64,000 bases of DNA. Source: Juglans regia. Taxonomy: Eukaryota; Streptophyta; Magnoliopsida; Fagales; Juglandaceae. The first letter of the stretch is position 1; each line of letters opens with the position of its first letter. Positions 25,276-38,455 of the stretch are shown here, piece by piece. Location of the stretch: positions 18,924,640-18,988,639 of the forward strand of contig NC_049915.1 in NCBI RefSeq assembly GCF_001411555.2. The letters run 5' to 3'. The translations under genes were made by a program, and so were the position numbers. The notes beneath the pieces were generated by a model. The model did no database searches and was not told the DNA's origin. It saw only the letters and a list, made by a program, of their open reading frames with translations.

Positions 25276-26557
25276 GACCATTTTTTTTTTTTTTTTGTAC
25301 TTCTAAATCACACAAGGTCCTCCATGTAGGGATGCACAATTTTCTGTCAGATCATGACACATCAATCTTAGCTATAAAAAATACTTTTCCTTTTTTTCTA
25401 TTTAATCCCTTTACATTCCCTTTTCCATTGTATGTTCTGCAATTGATACCACCAAAGTTTCTCCCAAGGTACTTCACCTTCTTCCAATAAGTGAGTTCCT
25501 ACTAAATTTTGGACCCTTCCTTACAGATGCTCATGTCAAGGAATGCCTATCACCTCCAAAAACTACCTCTTGGTGATAAAAGCTTGAATCCAAAACATTA
25601 TCTATCACCCATTACTTCTATAGTCTTGTGTGTTTGACATCTTCAATCTCATGATTAAACCAAATTCATACGTTTTACTTACCATTTTTGAGATTGAAAT
25701 TCTACTCTCTAGGAGACTGATGGTTGGAGAGATTTGAAATGAAGGGGTAGAGTAAGATCATTAAAAAAAAAAACCCTAAAAACAGAGCTCAATGGAAGAA
25801 GTTTAAAGTAATGTAGGTCAAGAATTTTCAATTTCTTGTGCATGACAATCTGAAATTACGTGCCTTCATAAACTTAATTTCATGGTGTTGGTAAATTAAT
25901 AATATGTTAAAAACTACACAAATGATTATACATGTCTCAAGGATATAAAAGTGGATTTCAACTTAAAAAGATGCAAAAAGAAAGTTACATTTTTCTTTCG
26001 AAATTCTTTTTTTTTTACAAAAGAAAAAAGTTACGAGAAATTTGCACACCTTAAACTTGTATTTTAACTTTATTAGAAAAACAAATGCAGCGGAGAAAAT
26101 ATAAAACCAGAACTTTTTACCATATATAACTAAAATATATATATATATATATAATGAAAAAAATAGCTACATGTAATATTCATAATTAGATATTTTGAGG
26201 ATATGCGAAAAGAAAAGTTAAAAAATAAAAAATAAAAGAAGATATTTTGGTCCCTTGGCGAGCAGCTTCCGTATTTGCTTTGTGCTCTTCCACTCAGTTC
26301 GCAGGGTATTTAAGAGCATGAAAAGGAGAAAAAAATAAAAATCAAATCTTGTAGCGGTTGCTTTCCTCCACTGCTTCAACCTCCATTATCTCTAACCTCG
26401 AAGGTATGCCTGAACATCACACAAACGTTTTCTCTCTCTCTTTGACAAACATTCTCAAACTGTGACTTGCACTTTCATTTGCGGTCCCTGAATTTTACAA
26501 TTCCAGAACAAACTGATTGATGCACGGAACTTTTTAGTGAGTAGCTCGCTGTGAATC
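25276..26557. promoter_or_regulatory. MAT1 3' end and PPR promoter/leader
   Basis: Intergenic between two same-strand genes. No further coding sequence is seen. A TATTTAA box-like site lies near 26307, about 250 bases before the PPR start codon. (AT)n at 26136-26152 and several A-rich runs fill the rest. Confidence 0.5.
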
Positions 26558-29320
26558 ATGGCCTTGCTTAAGCTTTCCATTTCCTTGGATACATTTGATT
26601 CAAAGAAGTTCAATGTAAGTGCCGCTCAACCGTCGAATTGGTGCTCGGAGTATTCTATCTTTAGTTACATTCATGTAAGTAGAGCTTGTGCGAGTTCAAT
26701 CAATCCATTGAATAGGAAGCAGATTAATGTCTCTCGATTCAACATTGAATTGCCCGAGATTTCCGATTCTAATCAAGCTAACAAGGACATTGTTTTGTCT
26801 TCAACTAAAAGTTTGGTAAATGAGAGCGTGATTGAGCAAAAGCCGGATTTTAAACACAAAGTTGGAAAAAGGTTTCTGGGTTCAAAGAAGGGGATTAAAA
26901 GGGAGGTGGGCTTGGAGTTTAGGTTCGGAAGGAATGATACAGACAGAGAAATAGAGAACTTATTTGTGGGTGATGGTGAATTAGATGTTGACTACTCTGC
27001 TATTGGGTCTGACTTGAGCTTGGAGCATTGTAATGCCATTTTGAAACGGCTCGAGAAGTGTTGTGATACCAAAACTATGGTTTTCTTTGAGTGGATGAGA
27101 AGCAATGGAAAGTTAGAGCAGAATATGAGTGCTCATAATATAGTTCTTCGGGTGCTGGGTAGAAAAGAAGATTGGGATGCAGCAGAGGCCATGGTTCGGG
27201 GTTTAAGTATTAAATTGGCTGGTGAATTGGACTGCCGGGTTTTTAATACGGTTATATATTCATTTTGTAAACTAGGGCGAGCAGAGTTGGGTGCTAAGTG
27301 GTTTCGTATGATGCTAGAGAATGGGGTTCGGCCTAATGTTGCTACTTTTGGGATGCTCATGGGACTTTACCAGAAGGGTTGGAATGTTGAAGAGGCAGAG
27401 TTTACTTTTCGCCAAATGAGGAATTTTGGAATTGTATGCGAGTCAGCATACTCAGCGATGATCACAATTTTTACCCGTTTGAATTTGTATGACAAAGCAG
27501 AACAGGTTATTGGCTTGATGACAGAAGATAAAGTGGTTTTAAACTTGGAAAATTGGTTGGTGATACTGAATACGTTTAGTCAGCAAGGTAAACTAGAGAA
27601 AGCTGAACTAGCCTTATTTTCGATGCATGGAGCAGGGTTTCCCCCAAATATTGTAGCATACAATACATTGATAACGGGGTATGGGAAGATAAACAATATG
27701 GATGCTGCTAAACGCATTTTTCTGAGCATCGTGGAAATTGGATTAGATCCTGATGAAACCACCTACCGATCCATGATTGAAGGTTGGGGTCGTGTAGACA
27801 ATTATAAGGAGGCATACTGGTACTATAAGGAGCTCAAGCGATTGGGATACAAGCCAAACTCATCTAACTTGTACACACTAATAAACTTGCAAGCCAGACA
27901 TGAGGATGAAGAGGGAGCTGTTAGAACTCTCGATGATATGTTGAAGATGGGATGCCAATGTTCGTCCATCCTTGGAACTCTTTTGCAGGCATATGAGAGG
28001 GCAGGAAGGATTGATAAAGTGGCACAGATTTTGAACGGTCCTTTGTATCAACACATTCTTGTTAACCAGACATCATGCTCCATTTTGGTTGCTGCATATG
28101 TGAAACACTGCTTGGTGGATGATGCTATAAGAGTGTTGGAGGATAAAGTCTGGAAGGATTTACCTTTTGAGAATAACTTGTATCATTTGTTGATTTGCTC
28201 ATGCAAAGAGTTGGGTCAGCTTGAGCAGGCTGTTAAGATATACACTCAAATGCCTAAACATGATGACAAGCCGAACTTGCACATTTCATGCACAATGATT
28301 GACATTTACAGTGTCATGGGTCTATTCCCAGAAGCTGAGAAAATTTATCTTAAGTTGAAATCTTCAGGAATTGCCCTGGACATGATTGCTTTCAGCATTG
28401 TTGTAAGAATGTATATTAAAGCTGGATCTTTGAGAAATGCGTGCGCTGTTTTAGACATTTTGGACAAGCAGAGGGACATTGTCCCAGACGTTTACCTGCT
28501 GCGTGATATGCTCCGCATATATCAGAGATGTGGCATGCTGGATAAATTAGCTGATCTATACCATAAAATCATGAAGATTGGAATGACTTGGGATCAGGAA
28601 ATGTACAATTGTGTGATAAACTGCTGCTCTCGTGCTCTCCCAGTTGATGAGCTTTCCAGGCTTTTTGATGAAATGCTTCAGCGTGGGTTTTCTCCTAATA
28701 CGATTACCGTCAATGTCATGCTTGATGTTTATGGAAAATCCAAGCTTTTCACGAAAGCTAAAAGGTTGTTCTGGGTGGCCCAAAAACAAGGATTGATAGA
28801 TGTGATCTCGTACAATACTGTTATAGCTGCATATGGCCAAAATAAAAAATTCAAAAACATGTCATCAATGGTTCGAAAGATGCAATTTAATGGCTTTTCA
28901 GTTTCCCTTGAGGCCTACAATTGCCTGTTAGATGCTTATGGGAAAGATAAGCAGATGGAGACGTTTAGAAGCATCTTGCAGTTAATGAAGGAATCAAATT
29001 GTGCTTCTGACCACTACACATATAATATAATGATCAATATTTATGGAGAGCAAGGATGGATTGATGAAGTTGCTGGCGTACTCACGGAATTGAAAGAGCA
29101 TGGACTTGGACCTGATTTGTGCAGCTACAACACATTGATCAAGGCATATGGAATTGCAGGAATGGTTGAAGACGCTGTATGTTTGGTCAAGGAAATGAGA
29201 GAAAATGGGATAGAACCAGATAAGATAACATACATCAATCTGATAACTGCACTGCAGAAGAATGATAAGTTTTTGGAGGCTGTTAAGTGGTCCTTGTGGA
29301 TGAAGCAGTTGGGTTGGTGA
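26558..29320 (+). CDS. Pentatricopeptide repeat protein, P class, chloroplast-type (At4g30825-like)
   Basis: A 920-residue single-exon protein; the P class of PPR proteins binds organelle RNA and usually stabilises, cleaves or helps translate specific transcripts. The first 60 or so residues (MALLKLSISLDTFDSKKFNV) are rich in Ser and poor in acids, as in a plastid transit peptide. A linker runs to about residue 150. From about residue 185 to the end there is an almost unbroken array of degenerate 35-residue helical pairs (roughly twenty), for example PNIVAYNTLITGYGKINNMD and GPDLCSYNTLIKAYGIAGMV. No E, DYW or SMR domain follows, and the frame ends with MKQLGW. There is no frameshift or internal stop. 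The ATG at 26558 is the first in frame and begins the transit-like stretch. The Arabidopsis counterpart is recalled as the immediate neighbour of MAT1, which fits the order here. The RNA target is unknown. Confidence 0.94.
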   Translation: MALLKLSISLDTFDSKKFNVSAAQPSNWCSEYSIFSYIHVSRACASSINPLNRKQINVSRFNIELPEISDSNQANKDIVLSSTKSLVNESVIEQKPDFKHKVGKRFLGSKKGIKREVGLEFRFGRNDTDREIENLFVGDGELDVDYSAIGSDLSLEHCNAILKRLEKCCDTKTMVFFEWMRSNGKLEQNMSAHNIVLRVLGRKEDWDAAEAMVRGLSIKLAGELDCRVFNTVIYSFCKLGRAELGAKWFRMMLENGVRPNVATFGMLMGLYQKGWNVEEAEFTFRQMRNFGIVCESAYSAMITIFTRLNLYDKAEQVIGLMTEDKVVLNLENWLVILNTFSQQGKLEKAELALFSMHGAGFPPNIVAYNTLITGYGKINNMDAAKRIFLSIVEIGLDPDETTYRSMIEGWGRVDNYKEAYWYYKELKRLGYKPNSSNLYTLINLQARHEDEEGAVRTLDDMLKMGCQCSSILGTLLQAYERAGRIDKVAQILNGPLYQHILVNQTSCSILVAAYVKHCLVDDAIRVLEDKVWKDLPFENNLYHLLICSCKELGQLEQAVKIYTQMPKHDDKPNLHISCTMIDIYSVMGLFPEAEKIYLKLKSSGIALDMIAFSIVVRMYIKAGSLRNACAVLDILDKQRDIVPDVYLLRDMLRIYQRCGMLDKLADLYHKIMKIGMTWDQEMYNCVINCCSRALPVDELSRLFDEMLQRGFSPNTITVNVMLDVYGKSKLFTKAKRLFWVAQKQGLIDVISYNTVIAAYGQNKKFKNMSSMVRKMQFNGFSVSLEAYNCLLDAYGKDKQMETFRSILQLMKESNCASDHYTYNIMINIYGEQGWIDEVAGVLTELKEHGLGPDLCSYNTLIKAYGIAGMVEDAVCLVKEMRENGIEPDKITYINLITALQKNDKFLEAVKWSLWMKQLGW

Positions 29321-31808
29321 CAAAGTTGATTGATTGGGTCTCTTGTTTTTTAAGCCTATTTATACCTGAAAACAGCCTGAGTCCAGTGCTTTCCAGTTAC
29401 TTCTTAAACAGAATTCAGAATTTTGCTGCCTATGGTAATAGTTATATGGCTGTGCATTGAGTGCTATTATTTGATCAAGAAAGCCCCTGATTTCAATAAC
29501 TTATTTATTGTTTTCAGTGGTTTAACCCTTCATTTTTCGATTAAGCCACATCATTTATTCATATATTAAATGTTCATAAACTAAAACTCATTTCAAATTC
29601 ATTGAATTTTAAAGTTCGAAAACATTTCATCTTCTTTTGTCTATTACGCTTGATCTTCTTTTCTCTATAACAACGATTTTGCTCATGTTAAGTTTTGTCA
29701 TCCATTCATGTGCTAAATGAACATAAATTTAATATATTCTGATAGTCATGGAATTTTAAAGGTAAAAAGCTCGGTATCTTTTTTCGTCAATAACATTTCC
29801 TCTTCTTTTGTTTATATGCATTTTATTCAAATTAGTAATAAAAAAATCATATTCAAACAACTTTACAATCAAGTTATACAGAAATTAAAAAAAATGAATT
29901 GAAATAATTAATAATTTTCTCCCACACATAGTGCGGGTACCCAACTAGTTTATTTAATTTAGTAACCCTCATTTGAAACAGGGTACAACTGTATGCTTTC
30001 TGATCAATGCATATGAATGTAGTTGGCATTAGATCTCTTTCTCAAAATCGTCTTTTATAACCCTGTTGATGTAAATAGTGTGCTCTTTTATTTCTGTGCA
30101 GGCTGAATGATCTTGCTGATTCTTGCATGAAGCAATTCTTAATGTTCAGGAAGCATTTCTGCTGATAATATAGTTTCTGTAGCTGAACTGAACTGTTCTT
30201 GATTCCCAAGCCAACCGGAAGTACTGGAAGTTGGTTGGCATTTGCTGTAAAAGAAGAATAAACGAGAGGTAAATGTCACCAAAGGTCTCAAGAAATATGG
30301 CCGCAGATGTGATCTCTTTCTTAAGAATAGCTGGGAGTCCCTCCCGCCTTTCTCTGGTTGTGCCAACAGTGATAACTTTTGGGAACACCAGGGTGCTGCC
30401 TCTTTATCCTGTAAATGTATTGCAATTCACTCTAGGATTGGTGTATGTAATTGAAAGTTGATTATTTTACCTCATAAATCAAAATGGATTTGGAACATGT
30501 AGAAATCTTCAGCACTTAGCTTTGAGCGATGTCATGTGCTTGTGTCCAATATTTTCAGTGGGAAAGAATTAGATGCCGTTTGGATAGTGAATTAAGATGA
30601 AAGTTGAATAAAATATTATAAGAATATTATTTTTGTTTTGGGAATTGAAAAAGTTGAATTGTTTATTATATTTTGTGTGAGAATTTGAAAAAATTGTAAT
30701 GATGAAATAAGATGAGATAAAACACTTTTAATATCCAAAGGGGGTCCAATCATTTGCAATGGACTGTGCGATGCCTAGGTTATAGAAACTGTTCCTGTTG
30801 AAATCAAACATAGTGAGCAAAGATGTGTTTACATGAAATTCTTGGGAACAAAAGAAATGACCTGCATCTTAATGAGCTCGTAGAAATGCTTTGCTTCAAG
30901 TATTTGCATCTCCATCTATCTTTTTATCAGCCAGCCTGCAGTACATCGCCTCGCCTCTGGATTTTGAGAATTTTGTGTTCCTTCCCGCTCAGATCCACAA
31001 TCAAAATATATTTCTAATATTTAATCCTTGCTACAATCCTTAATTAATTCCCCTTGACACTTGCCATCCACAGGACCCAGAATCACATGATATTGTGAAT
31101 GTAAGGAAGATGTAGTAGTGTGATAGTTCGAGAAAATAATTTTTATGAACTGATCAAATAATTAAGGGACTGATTTAATTTGAGAGAATATCATTGTTGT
31201 CGTGCACGTATTAGCTTCATCGGATGATTACAGAGTATCTCATCTCCATTGCTAAGCAAGGGGTGATTTGCACATTCTTAAAAATATTGGATTAGAACAC
31301 AAAACAAGTTTTCGATGCATAGGTTGATATATCAAGGACTGCAATGCATTTCTGTGACTTCTTTCTATTCAGGATTTATGAACAAAGAGGTACTAAACAT
31401 AAAATTGAGGAAAGATTTCATTTGGTGATGCACAACATGCCCTATTTGCATTGATATGAAAAGGAAAACACAGTATCCTTATTGAAAAACAAAGCACTCT
31501 CCAAGAAAACACGCTTTGTATGTTACTCACAACCCCTATCTCAAGTTTAGAAGCAAAACATGTCCACAAAAGCATGCTGTGATAGCCACTTATTGCCTAA
31601 TGTAATTGTAATGTACAGTATGCAAATCTCTTATCATCTACTTTTTGTATGCAAGACATTGAAATCCAATCCAAAAACCTATAACTGTTTGTTCACACCA
31701 TTCATTGGAAAGATCAAAGATACTCTTTACTTAAACTTCACGCCGAGCATATCTGCAATGATGCGCGAAAGTTCATGGTTTTCATCTGAGATGTGGCCAA
31801 ATGAATTC
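29321..31808. other. Tail-to-tail intergenic region between PPR and GTD-binding genes
   Basis: Holds the 3' ends of two converging genes. A consensus acceptor (TTTCTGTGCAG at about 30102) followed by non-coding sequence to about 30460 may be a spliced PPR 3' UTR exon. A GTTTGGATAG MITE lies at 30578-30740. No other gene is recognised. Confidence 0.5.
30578..30740 (+). repeat. GTTTGGATAG-type MITE, well-preserved copy
   Basis: Starts GTTTGGATAGTGAATTAAGA and ends TTTAATATCCAAAG, with the family core GAAAAAGTTGAATTGTTTAT. One of the least decayed copies in the window. Confidence 0.85.
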
Positions 31809-33349
31809 TTAAATCCAAAAGTGTAACATTGCCTGTACATTAAAATTGTTCATGTTATCAAACTTTTATATGCACGAGCATAGGTCCTCGGATATCCAAG
31901 ATGAGAATAGCAAACACAATAGATGAGTAAAATAAATAACAAAAATGAAAAAAGAAACAAGAAAGAGAGCCATACCTCAGTAAGAGAAAGTAGAGGCTGC
32001 TCATCTTGTGGAGGGGATTTCTTAGTTCTCCAACTTCTCACCTCGGTCTGTATCATATTAAGTTGCTCATGTATCTCCTTCAACAACTTCAATCCTTCTT
32101 CTTCTTCTCCAGCCTCACTAATTTCGTTCCTGAAATAATGTCTATCTCCCTCAAGTCGCTCAATTCTCTGACACAACTGTTGAAAATTGGCTTGAGATTC
32201 AGAAACACCCATTCTTGGGGGAAAACAAGACACATTGCAGTCATCACTTGCTCTATTTCTTGCTTTAATTAATTTATTATCATGGTTTTCGCAATGCAAC
32301 ATTTTCTCTGTCCATTCTATTTCATCTTTAATATTCAATGCACAGGGATCCTCAGAGACCAAATCTGGCTTTCCTAGCCTGTTCTCACCTTCCAATATCA
32401 ACTTACTCCGTTCTTCCTGGTAGTCATGCACTTTACGTTTCTCATTATTTTGGGGGACTTCAAGAATATCCTGGACACTTGAGGAGCAAGGATAATTAAC
32501 AAGTGCCTCCCTTTCCTGTCTATGTTCGTGAAGTTTAACTTGGTCCAGATTAGTAATACTTTCTACACTTGTTTGGTCACATAATTTGTCAATGCTTAGT
32601 TGTGGAAGTAAAGAACAAGGTATGAACTCACTCTTCAAGCTTGCAGAATTATCTCTACCAGAACCTTTACAATCAGATACCTCTTTTACTCGTTCATCTA
32701 ACTTTCTGATCTGCTCCCAGTATGAATCAAAGGTTCCACTAGCATAGTTTCCTGCTTTCTTCTCTAAATCCAAGTTTTGAACATTAAATTCCTGGTCTGC
32801 TTTTAGTTTCACTATCTTTGGAATCAAATCTGACAGGGGGATTCCAGATATTTCTCTTTCCAAATTACTTTGTTTCTGGTAGGAATCTTTGAGTTGAATT
32901 GAAGGCAGAGAGTTCAGTCTTCGTACAATGGTATTAGCACCTATTTCCAACTTGCATAAATCATTTCTTTGCAAAAATGGATGCTCTGGAAATCTACTTT
33001 CATAGGCACCCGATTCACCACAACCCATGCTAAGAAGTTTCCACCTGTGAGCCTGAACTTGAAACTCAAGAGATGCAATTTCCATTTCTTTCTGATTGAT
33101 AACATCTTCAAATACTGAAAGAGTGTTCTCGACGTAAGACATCCTTTCCTCCGCGAGTCTCTTATATTGACTTGCTTCCATCTGTACAGCAGCCTTCTCC
33201 CCTTGCAAACGTAGTATCATGGATAGAGCTTCACTAGCTGCAGTAGATGAGGCTTCTCTTTCCTCATCCAAATCAATGTACAGTTTTTGCAGGAGTTGTT
33301 GTTGAGCTTGAAGAGTATCTTTTATGGCTGTAATATCAGTTTCAGACAT
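31809..33349 (-). CDS. GTD-binding (DUF593, myosin-binding family) protein
   Basis: Coiled-coil protein of the zein-binding/MyoB superfamily, whose GTD-binding domain grips the globular tail of class XI myosins. Exon 1 is 33349-31976 (458 codons, donor GAG|GTATGG); exon 2 is only 31832-31809 (acceptor TACAG|GC) and adds AMLHFWI plus stop, giving 465 residues. Residues about 8-108 form the GTD-binding region (ITAIKDTLQAQQQLLQKLYI, LDEEREASSTAASEAL, VFEDVINQKEMEIASLEFQV). Further coiled coil is near residues 390-450 (QLCQRIERLEGDRHYF). I see no membrane segment; the hydrophobic tail read past 31976 is intron. The start ATG follows no earlier in-frame ATG and begins MSETDITAIK. The join and the tiny last exon are inferred from splice consensus and from a remembered conserved C-terminus in this family. 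Confidence 0.86.
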
Positions 33350-33415
33350 TGCAGAACACTTGCCACTTTCAGCAATGGCACACTTGATTGTTTGTAGAAG
33401 TGAACAAATTTAGTT

Positions 33416-34668
33416 CTGAGCACAAAAGGATAGTAGTTTCCTATCAGCATCGGTGGCATATTAACCATTATCACTCTTAACAAAAAATGAGATCAATTTT
33501 CAACATAGCACATATGATGTCTGCTGGTGAACACACAATAGTTTTAAGCATTAATCAGTTAGAAATTTCTGTTACTGGGACTACAAATTTTATATTATTA
33601 TCCTTTAGATGCAGTAAGACCCATTAAGTGTGACCAATGCAGTAATATGACCAGGCTATTGACACATCTCTATAAGCAAATAATTTTAATCATAACTTAT
33701 GCATTAGACTAGTTGGTGCGGTTTGGATAGTGAGTTGAGATGAGATGAGATGAGTTGATAATAAAAGTTGAAAGTTGAATAAAATATTGTTAGAATATTA
33801 TTTTTTAATATTATATTTGTTTTAGAATTTAAAAAAATTGAATTGTTTATTATATTTTATGTGTGAATTTAGGAAAATTGTAATGATAAGATGAGATAAG
33901 ATGAAACACTTTCACTATCCAAACATGGCATTAAAGACCTGTTTCAACTCCAATTGTTATGATGAGATGGAACTTTGGGTTACAAGTATATGCATGGCTG
34001 AGGTCTCCACTCCATCCCTAAGTAGTTTACTCACACAAATAACATCACTGTGTAAGATAAGAAACAAACAAGTATAGGGTTTTGGACGTGAAAGACAAGC
34101 AACCGTTCTCTACATCATCCACGACTGCAGATACACTTCCATCATTATTTTGTTCAATGGTTTGACATGGGATCTCAGTTGAAGGGATTTCTTTGAAATC
34201 CAACATAATACTCTTCTAACCTCTTCCTCCAAACTTGTATACAATGTAAGGTTCTTGGATTTCTTGTTTGGCCATGCATGCACATACACATCGTTGGTGA
34301 GAAACAGAAGGGGCACCTTAAGTTTCCAGACTATGTTGAACCAAAAATACTTCCAGAAATTCTTTTTCCAAAGATTGGCACGATCAAATATATTCCAGAA
34401 AAAGGTTAATCGAAAGGGAATTTGAAAAGCAGGCTGTCCTTTGATAACTTGAAAATGGTGCTTTCTGCTCCAGTTCTATGTTTCTTATATGGAAAAACGA
34501 AACAACCGGTAATTATTTCAAAGTGTTTCATCAAACAGGGCCAGTTTTCCCATAAATTGGATAAATCGCAATAGCTATCCAAACATCATCCAACAAAAAT
34601 TAAAAAAAAAAAAAAAAAAACAAACAGATAAAAGAGAGCAGGAAACGGAGAAAGGAAGGTGACTTTAC
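33416..34668 (-). other. Putative leader intron of the GTD-binding gene
   Basis: Donor CAG|GTAAAG at 34668-34663 on minus and acceptor TTTTGTGCTCAG ending at 33416 suggest one 1.25-kb leader intron, leaving 66 leader bases before the ATG. It contains a GTTTGGATAG MITE. A TATA-like TTATATATATGG lies on minus near 34830-34815. Inference only. Confidence 0.55.
33721..33924 (+). repeat. GTTTGGATAG-type MITE, best-preserved copy
   Basis: Starts GTTTGGATAGTGAGTTGAGA and ends TTCACTATCCAAAC, so the termini are perfect 11-base inverted repeats (GTTTGGATAGT). The inside is ATGAGATGAG runs and AT-rich core. It sits in the probable leader intron of the GTD-binding gene. Confidence 0.88.
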
Positions 34669-36642
34669 CTGGTTGTTACAGGCCGATCAAAATTTAATCC
34701 TCAGAGCAAGACCCGATAGATAAGAAGAATCCTCTCTGACTCTTTCTTGAGAACTGTCCACAGTCAAACAAGACAACCAACGTATTCACGAACAAGTCAG
34801 AACCCAAACACCAACCATATATATAAGCTTCACAACCCAGAAAAGCATTAACTCAAATGCTGTGGTCTCGAGGAAGACACGTGAAACTTATTTCACGCAA
34901 ATTCTAATATGGAAAGAGAGTAATAAAATCCAACATCCAAATCAGACCCAAGTGCCAAGTTGATAGAAAATAGCATGCCCATAAATGCAAATTCTCTCTC
35001 CCACCGAAGATTTCAGACTCTTGCCTTAGAGGGTCCTTTGGGGATGCAACAAAAGGCTACAGATTTGCAAGAAATTACACCAAACGCTGCAAATTAGAAT
35101 TGCTTTGGCTTCTCCAACACAACGGCTTTGCTTTCTTTTTTTCCCTTGCAAAAGAAGTTTCGGTTTAGTAGATATCGGGAGAAGGAAGTAACTGATCACA
35201 AAGTCAGAAAATGCTCATCAGATTTTAATTACCAACCAAGAAGTGAAAAATAAGACAAATATGCTTCCAAAGGCTCTTGTGTTGTTGGTAAAAAGAATCA
35301 AAACGAGGTCGTTTGAATGTGTTTAGCAGGTAAAATGGCTCTAATCCTGTCACTTCCATATAATTCTCTGCTGTGATAATCCAAGACTGCTTTGATATTT
35401 TCATTATCATCGCTTTGTGGGTCCAATGGCGAATGAGGTGTTTTTTCTTTTTAAAAGGGTAGGTAGTGGAGAATACAACGGCTAGAAACGAGGCCCCGCG
35501 GGCTTATGTGTGGGGCCGTGGCCGTGGCCGTGGGGCCCAGCCTTTGCCGACCATTTTCTCTGAATATATTATTCATTGCCTTTGGTCAACTTCCATCATC
35601 TAGTAAGCACAGGTATTGCTTTCTTCAAAACTAAATGTATATTTAAAATTTGAAAAAATATAGGTAAAATAGTCTATATTGACTTTTTCAAAAAGTAAAA
35701 GTTTGAACTATGAATTATAATAATTTTAAGTATATTTTTAAATTTAAAGATGTATTGTTTATCTTTAAAAATAATATTTTATTATAAAAATTATTTCAAC
35801 TGCTTTACTTTTAAGTTTTTTTTTATTTTTTTACGATTTTCACTTCTCTGAATGTCCTTTTACTTTCATTTTATTTTTTTACGTTTATCCTTGGCATCAA
35901 GCTCACATATATCAGATGTTTTTATTACAGGATGTAAAAGTTTTTAAATAGAATTATTTATATACATATATATATATATTTATATATATATATATTTGTA
36001 AATGACGAGATATCTAGGTGAAAACAGTTGGTTATTGTGGTAATATCTTTACATTCATATGCTTATTAAAACACATTTTTTTATGCGTGGTAAATTTTCA
36101 CAAATTTGAATATATATTTTTAAAAAAGCTCTATATATCACACTACTATCTCATTATGTAAGATGTGACATATTTATTATTATTATATAATTTTTTATTA
36201 GATGATTATTTATTATCTAATAATGATAAAATGTCTTACTTCTTGAGTAGTGAGACGAAAGTGTGATATATAACGTTACTTTATTTTTTATTAAGAAATT
36301 CTCAGAAATAGAATTAAGTCGACTAAAATTCTAAAGTAGAGGAGATTTTGCCAATGGAGACAATCCTGGTCCATCCCCTTCGTCTTTCCTTTCCAATGCT
36401 GTCAAGTTTGTCATATCCCTCTTTGTGATGATCGGCTGAGGAACAACGGTGTTTTTACTCCAATGAGTAATACTCTTAATTCATGCTAATCTTTGTTATC
36501 CTCAATCATACTTGGTGATGTGGTAGATTTCAAAGGGACGTCATTTAAATAATTGATAGAAGAAGTTACTTGAAATATGACTCATTACCATGTATATCTG
36601 GGGATGATAGGATTTAGAATGAAGAGTTGTATTGTTTCCAAT

Positions 36643-37140
36643 TATGGGTGTAAAATTTAACTAGAAAATCGGACCGGACCGGCCCAAATCGATGAAATCG
36701 GTTCGGTTTTGGGTCGGTCCCTGGATCCGTTCCTTTAGTTTCGAAATCGACTGATACCGGTCCAGTTTTGATTCTATGTATTTTAGGACTAGACTGGACC
36801 GGACCGATTCACTATTTTATATATTTTAAATTAATTTTTTTAATATTATATATAATATTTTTAATATTATATATAATTATAATTTATAACATAAAATTTT
36901 AATTTTAAACATGAAAATTTATTTGATTATATATTTTAAACATAATATATATATATTAATAACATTTTATGGCCAAACAAATTTACATTTTATTAAAATC
37001 GAAAAATCGGACCGAACCGGATCGAAACTGATAAAATCGGAGGTATATATTTAAGAGGTTAATTAATACGTAATCGATTTTTGATAATATAAAATCGGTA
37101 CATACCAATTCGATCTAAAATTGGATTTATTATACCTCTA
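36643..37140. mobile_element. hAT-type non-autonomous element
   Basis: Ends TATGGGTGTAAAA and TTATACCTCTA are imperfect inverted repeats of the hAT kind. The flanks TTTCCAAT and ATCCCAAT match at 6 of 8 bases, consistent with an aged 8-bp target duplication. Subterminal CGGACCGGACCGG and its inverse are repeated several times near both ends. The interior is AT-only, with no transposase. Confidence 0.72.
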
Positions 37141-38297
37141 ATCCCAATTTCGAGAAAAACAAACACTAATGAGCAACTTTGTAAGGGACAGCATCCGCAG
37201 AGTGGCTGCCACCATAAATACAGCCATCAATAAAATAAAATAAAAAAAGAAAAGGAATGCCTAATGCACTGCTGAGGACAATACAACTCAGAGGTTGAAA
37301 GTTTATTAATTAAATACATATGCAACTTTTGCATTGTTTAACTCAGTTTTATTTCTTATAAAAAAAGATTTAATTAAACACATTACAACCATCACCTTAC
37401 CATGGCTCCATTAGCAGAATGGTGGAAATTGAACTGTGACAAATGCCTATGGACCACCAAAGGGAGAACATGAGAGCAAACTACAGAGTTGTTGAAAAGC
37501 ACTTATTTTTGTTACATTAAATGTGGGGTGTAAAAAAGTCTCGTAAAAAGATAAAAATTCTCCTCTCTCTTCATTTTCTTAGATAAACCATCTAGATTTC
37601 TTGATTTTAAAACGTGAAACGTGAAATTTTCTAGGAGGCTCTAGTAGCTTCCTAAGCGATGATGCAGAAGTGCAAATAATAAAGTGACGTAGACTGTAAG
37701 ACGAGTAAAGATCCGACTTTATAAAAATTTCACTCCTTGAGATAATTCGATTTAACCTTATTTAACATGCATAAATAATGGAGCAGAAAGACAACTATAT
37801 GTATTTGTTTTTTCAGAGTCTAATCACGTGGATGGTATTTCTTCAAATTAAAGCAAAGTATTTGGAGAAAGATAATGATGAATGTTCACATAGAAAGGAT
37901 TTTATTCAAAATAAAGCTACACAATACCTTCATGAAGTCAGAAAAAACTAACAAAGAATCCATTCATTGTGTAGCCTGCTTCCTCAAGGACTTGGGTCAG
38001 AACTTGTTGTACCAGACATCAACAAAACCACACATGCAAAACAAGATATTCAGCAGCATATATAATAACCACGCATATCTAAGCAGTAATCAATATGCTC
38101 TCTTTCAAGTTCTGAGTACATTTGAGCAAATCAACCATATGTAAATAAAGTTGATTTTATTCAATTTCCATAAGAAATTTTAAACCTTATTTCTCACCCT
38201 AATAGATTTACAGATCAAGTGATATTTTATTAGTCTAATGAGATCTAGCTCAAATGGGAACTTCCTCCCCTTAACAAAAAAAAATATATATATAACT

Positions 38298-38455
38298 GTG
38301 AAGTGCGTAAACGCAGCGTAATCGCTTTGAAAAAGACTGGAATACATTATTAAAAAATTAATTTTTTTTCGTGTGAATCTCTTATTTTATTCATTTTTTT
38401 CAAAACGATTACGCGACGATTGCATAATTCACGATTGCAAATATATTTTCTCATT
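38298..38455. repeat. MITE, AATGATACTTGCAGTC family, decayed copy
   Basis: Inverted pair TAATCGCTTTGAAAAAG and TTTTTTCAAAACGATTACGC with outer ACTGTGAAGTGCG / TTCACGATTGCA. Same layout as 18818-18981. Confidence 0.6.

Noticed and set aside
34110..34316. Possible fragment of a retroelement or gene on minus
   Set aside because: Translates to about 68 residues with no motif I can place, and lies inside the probable leader intron of the GTD-binding gene.
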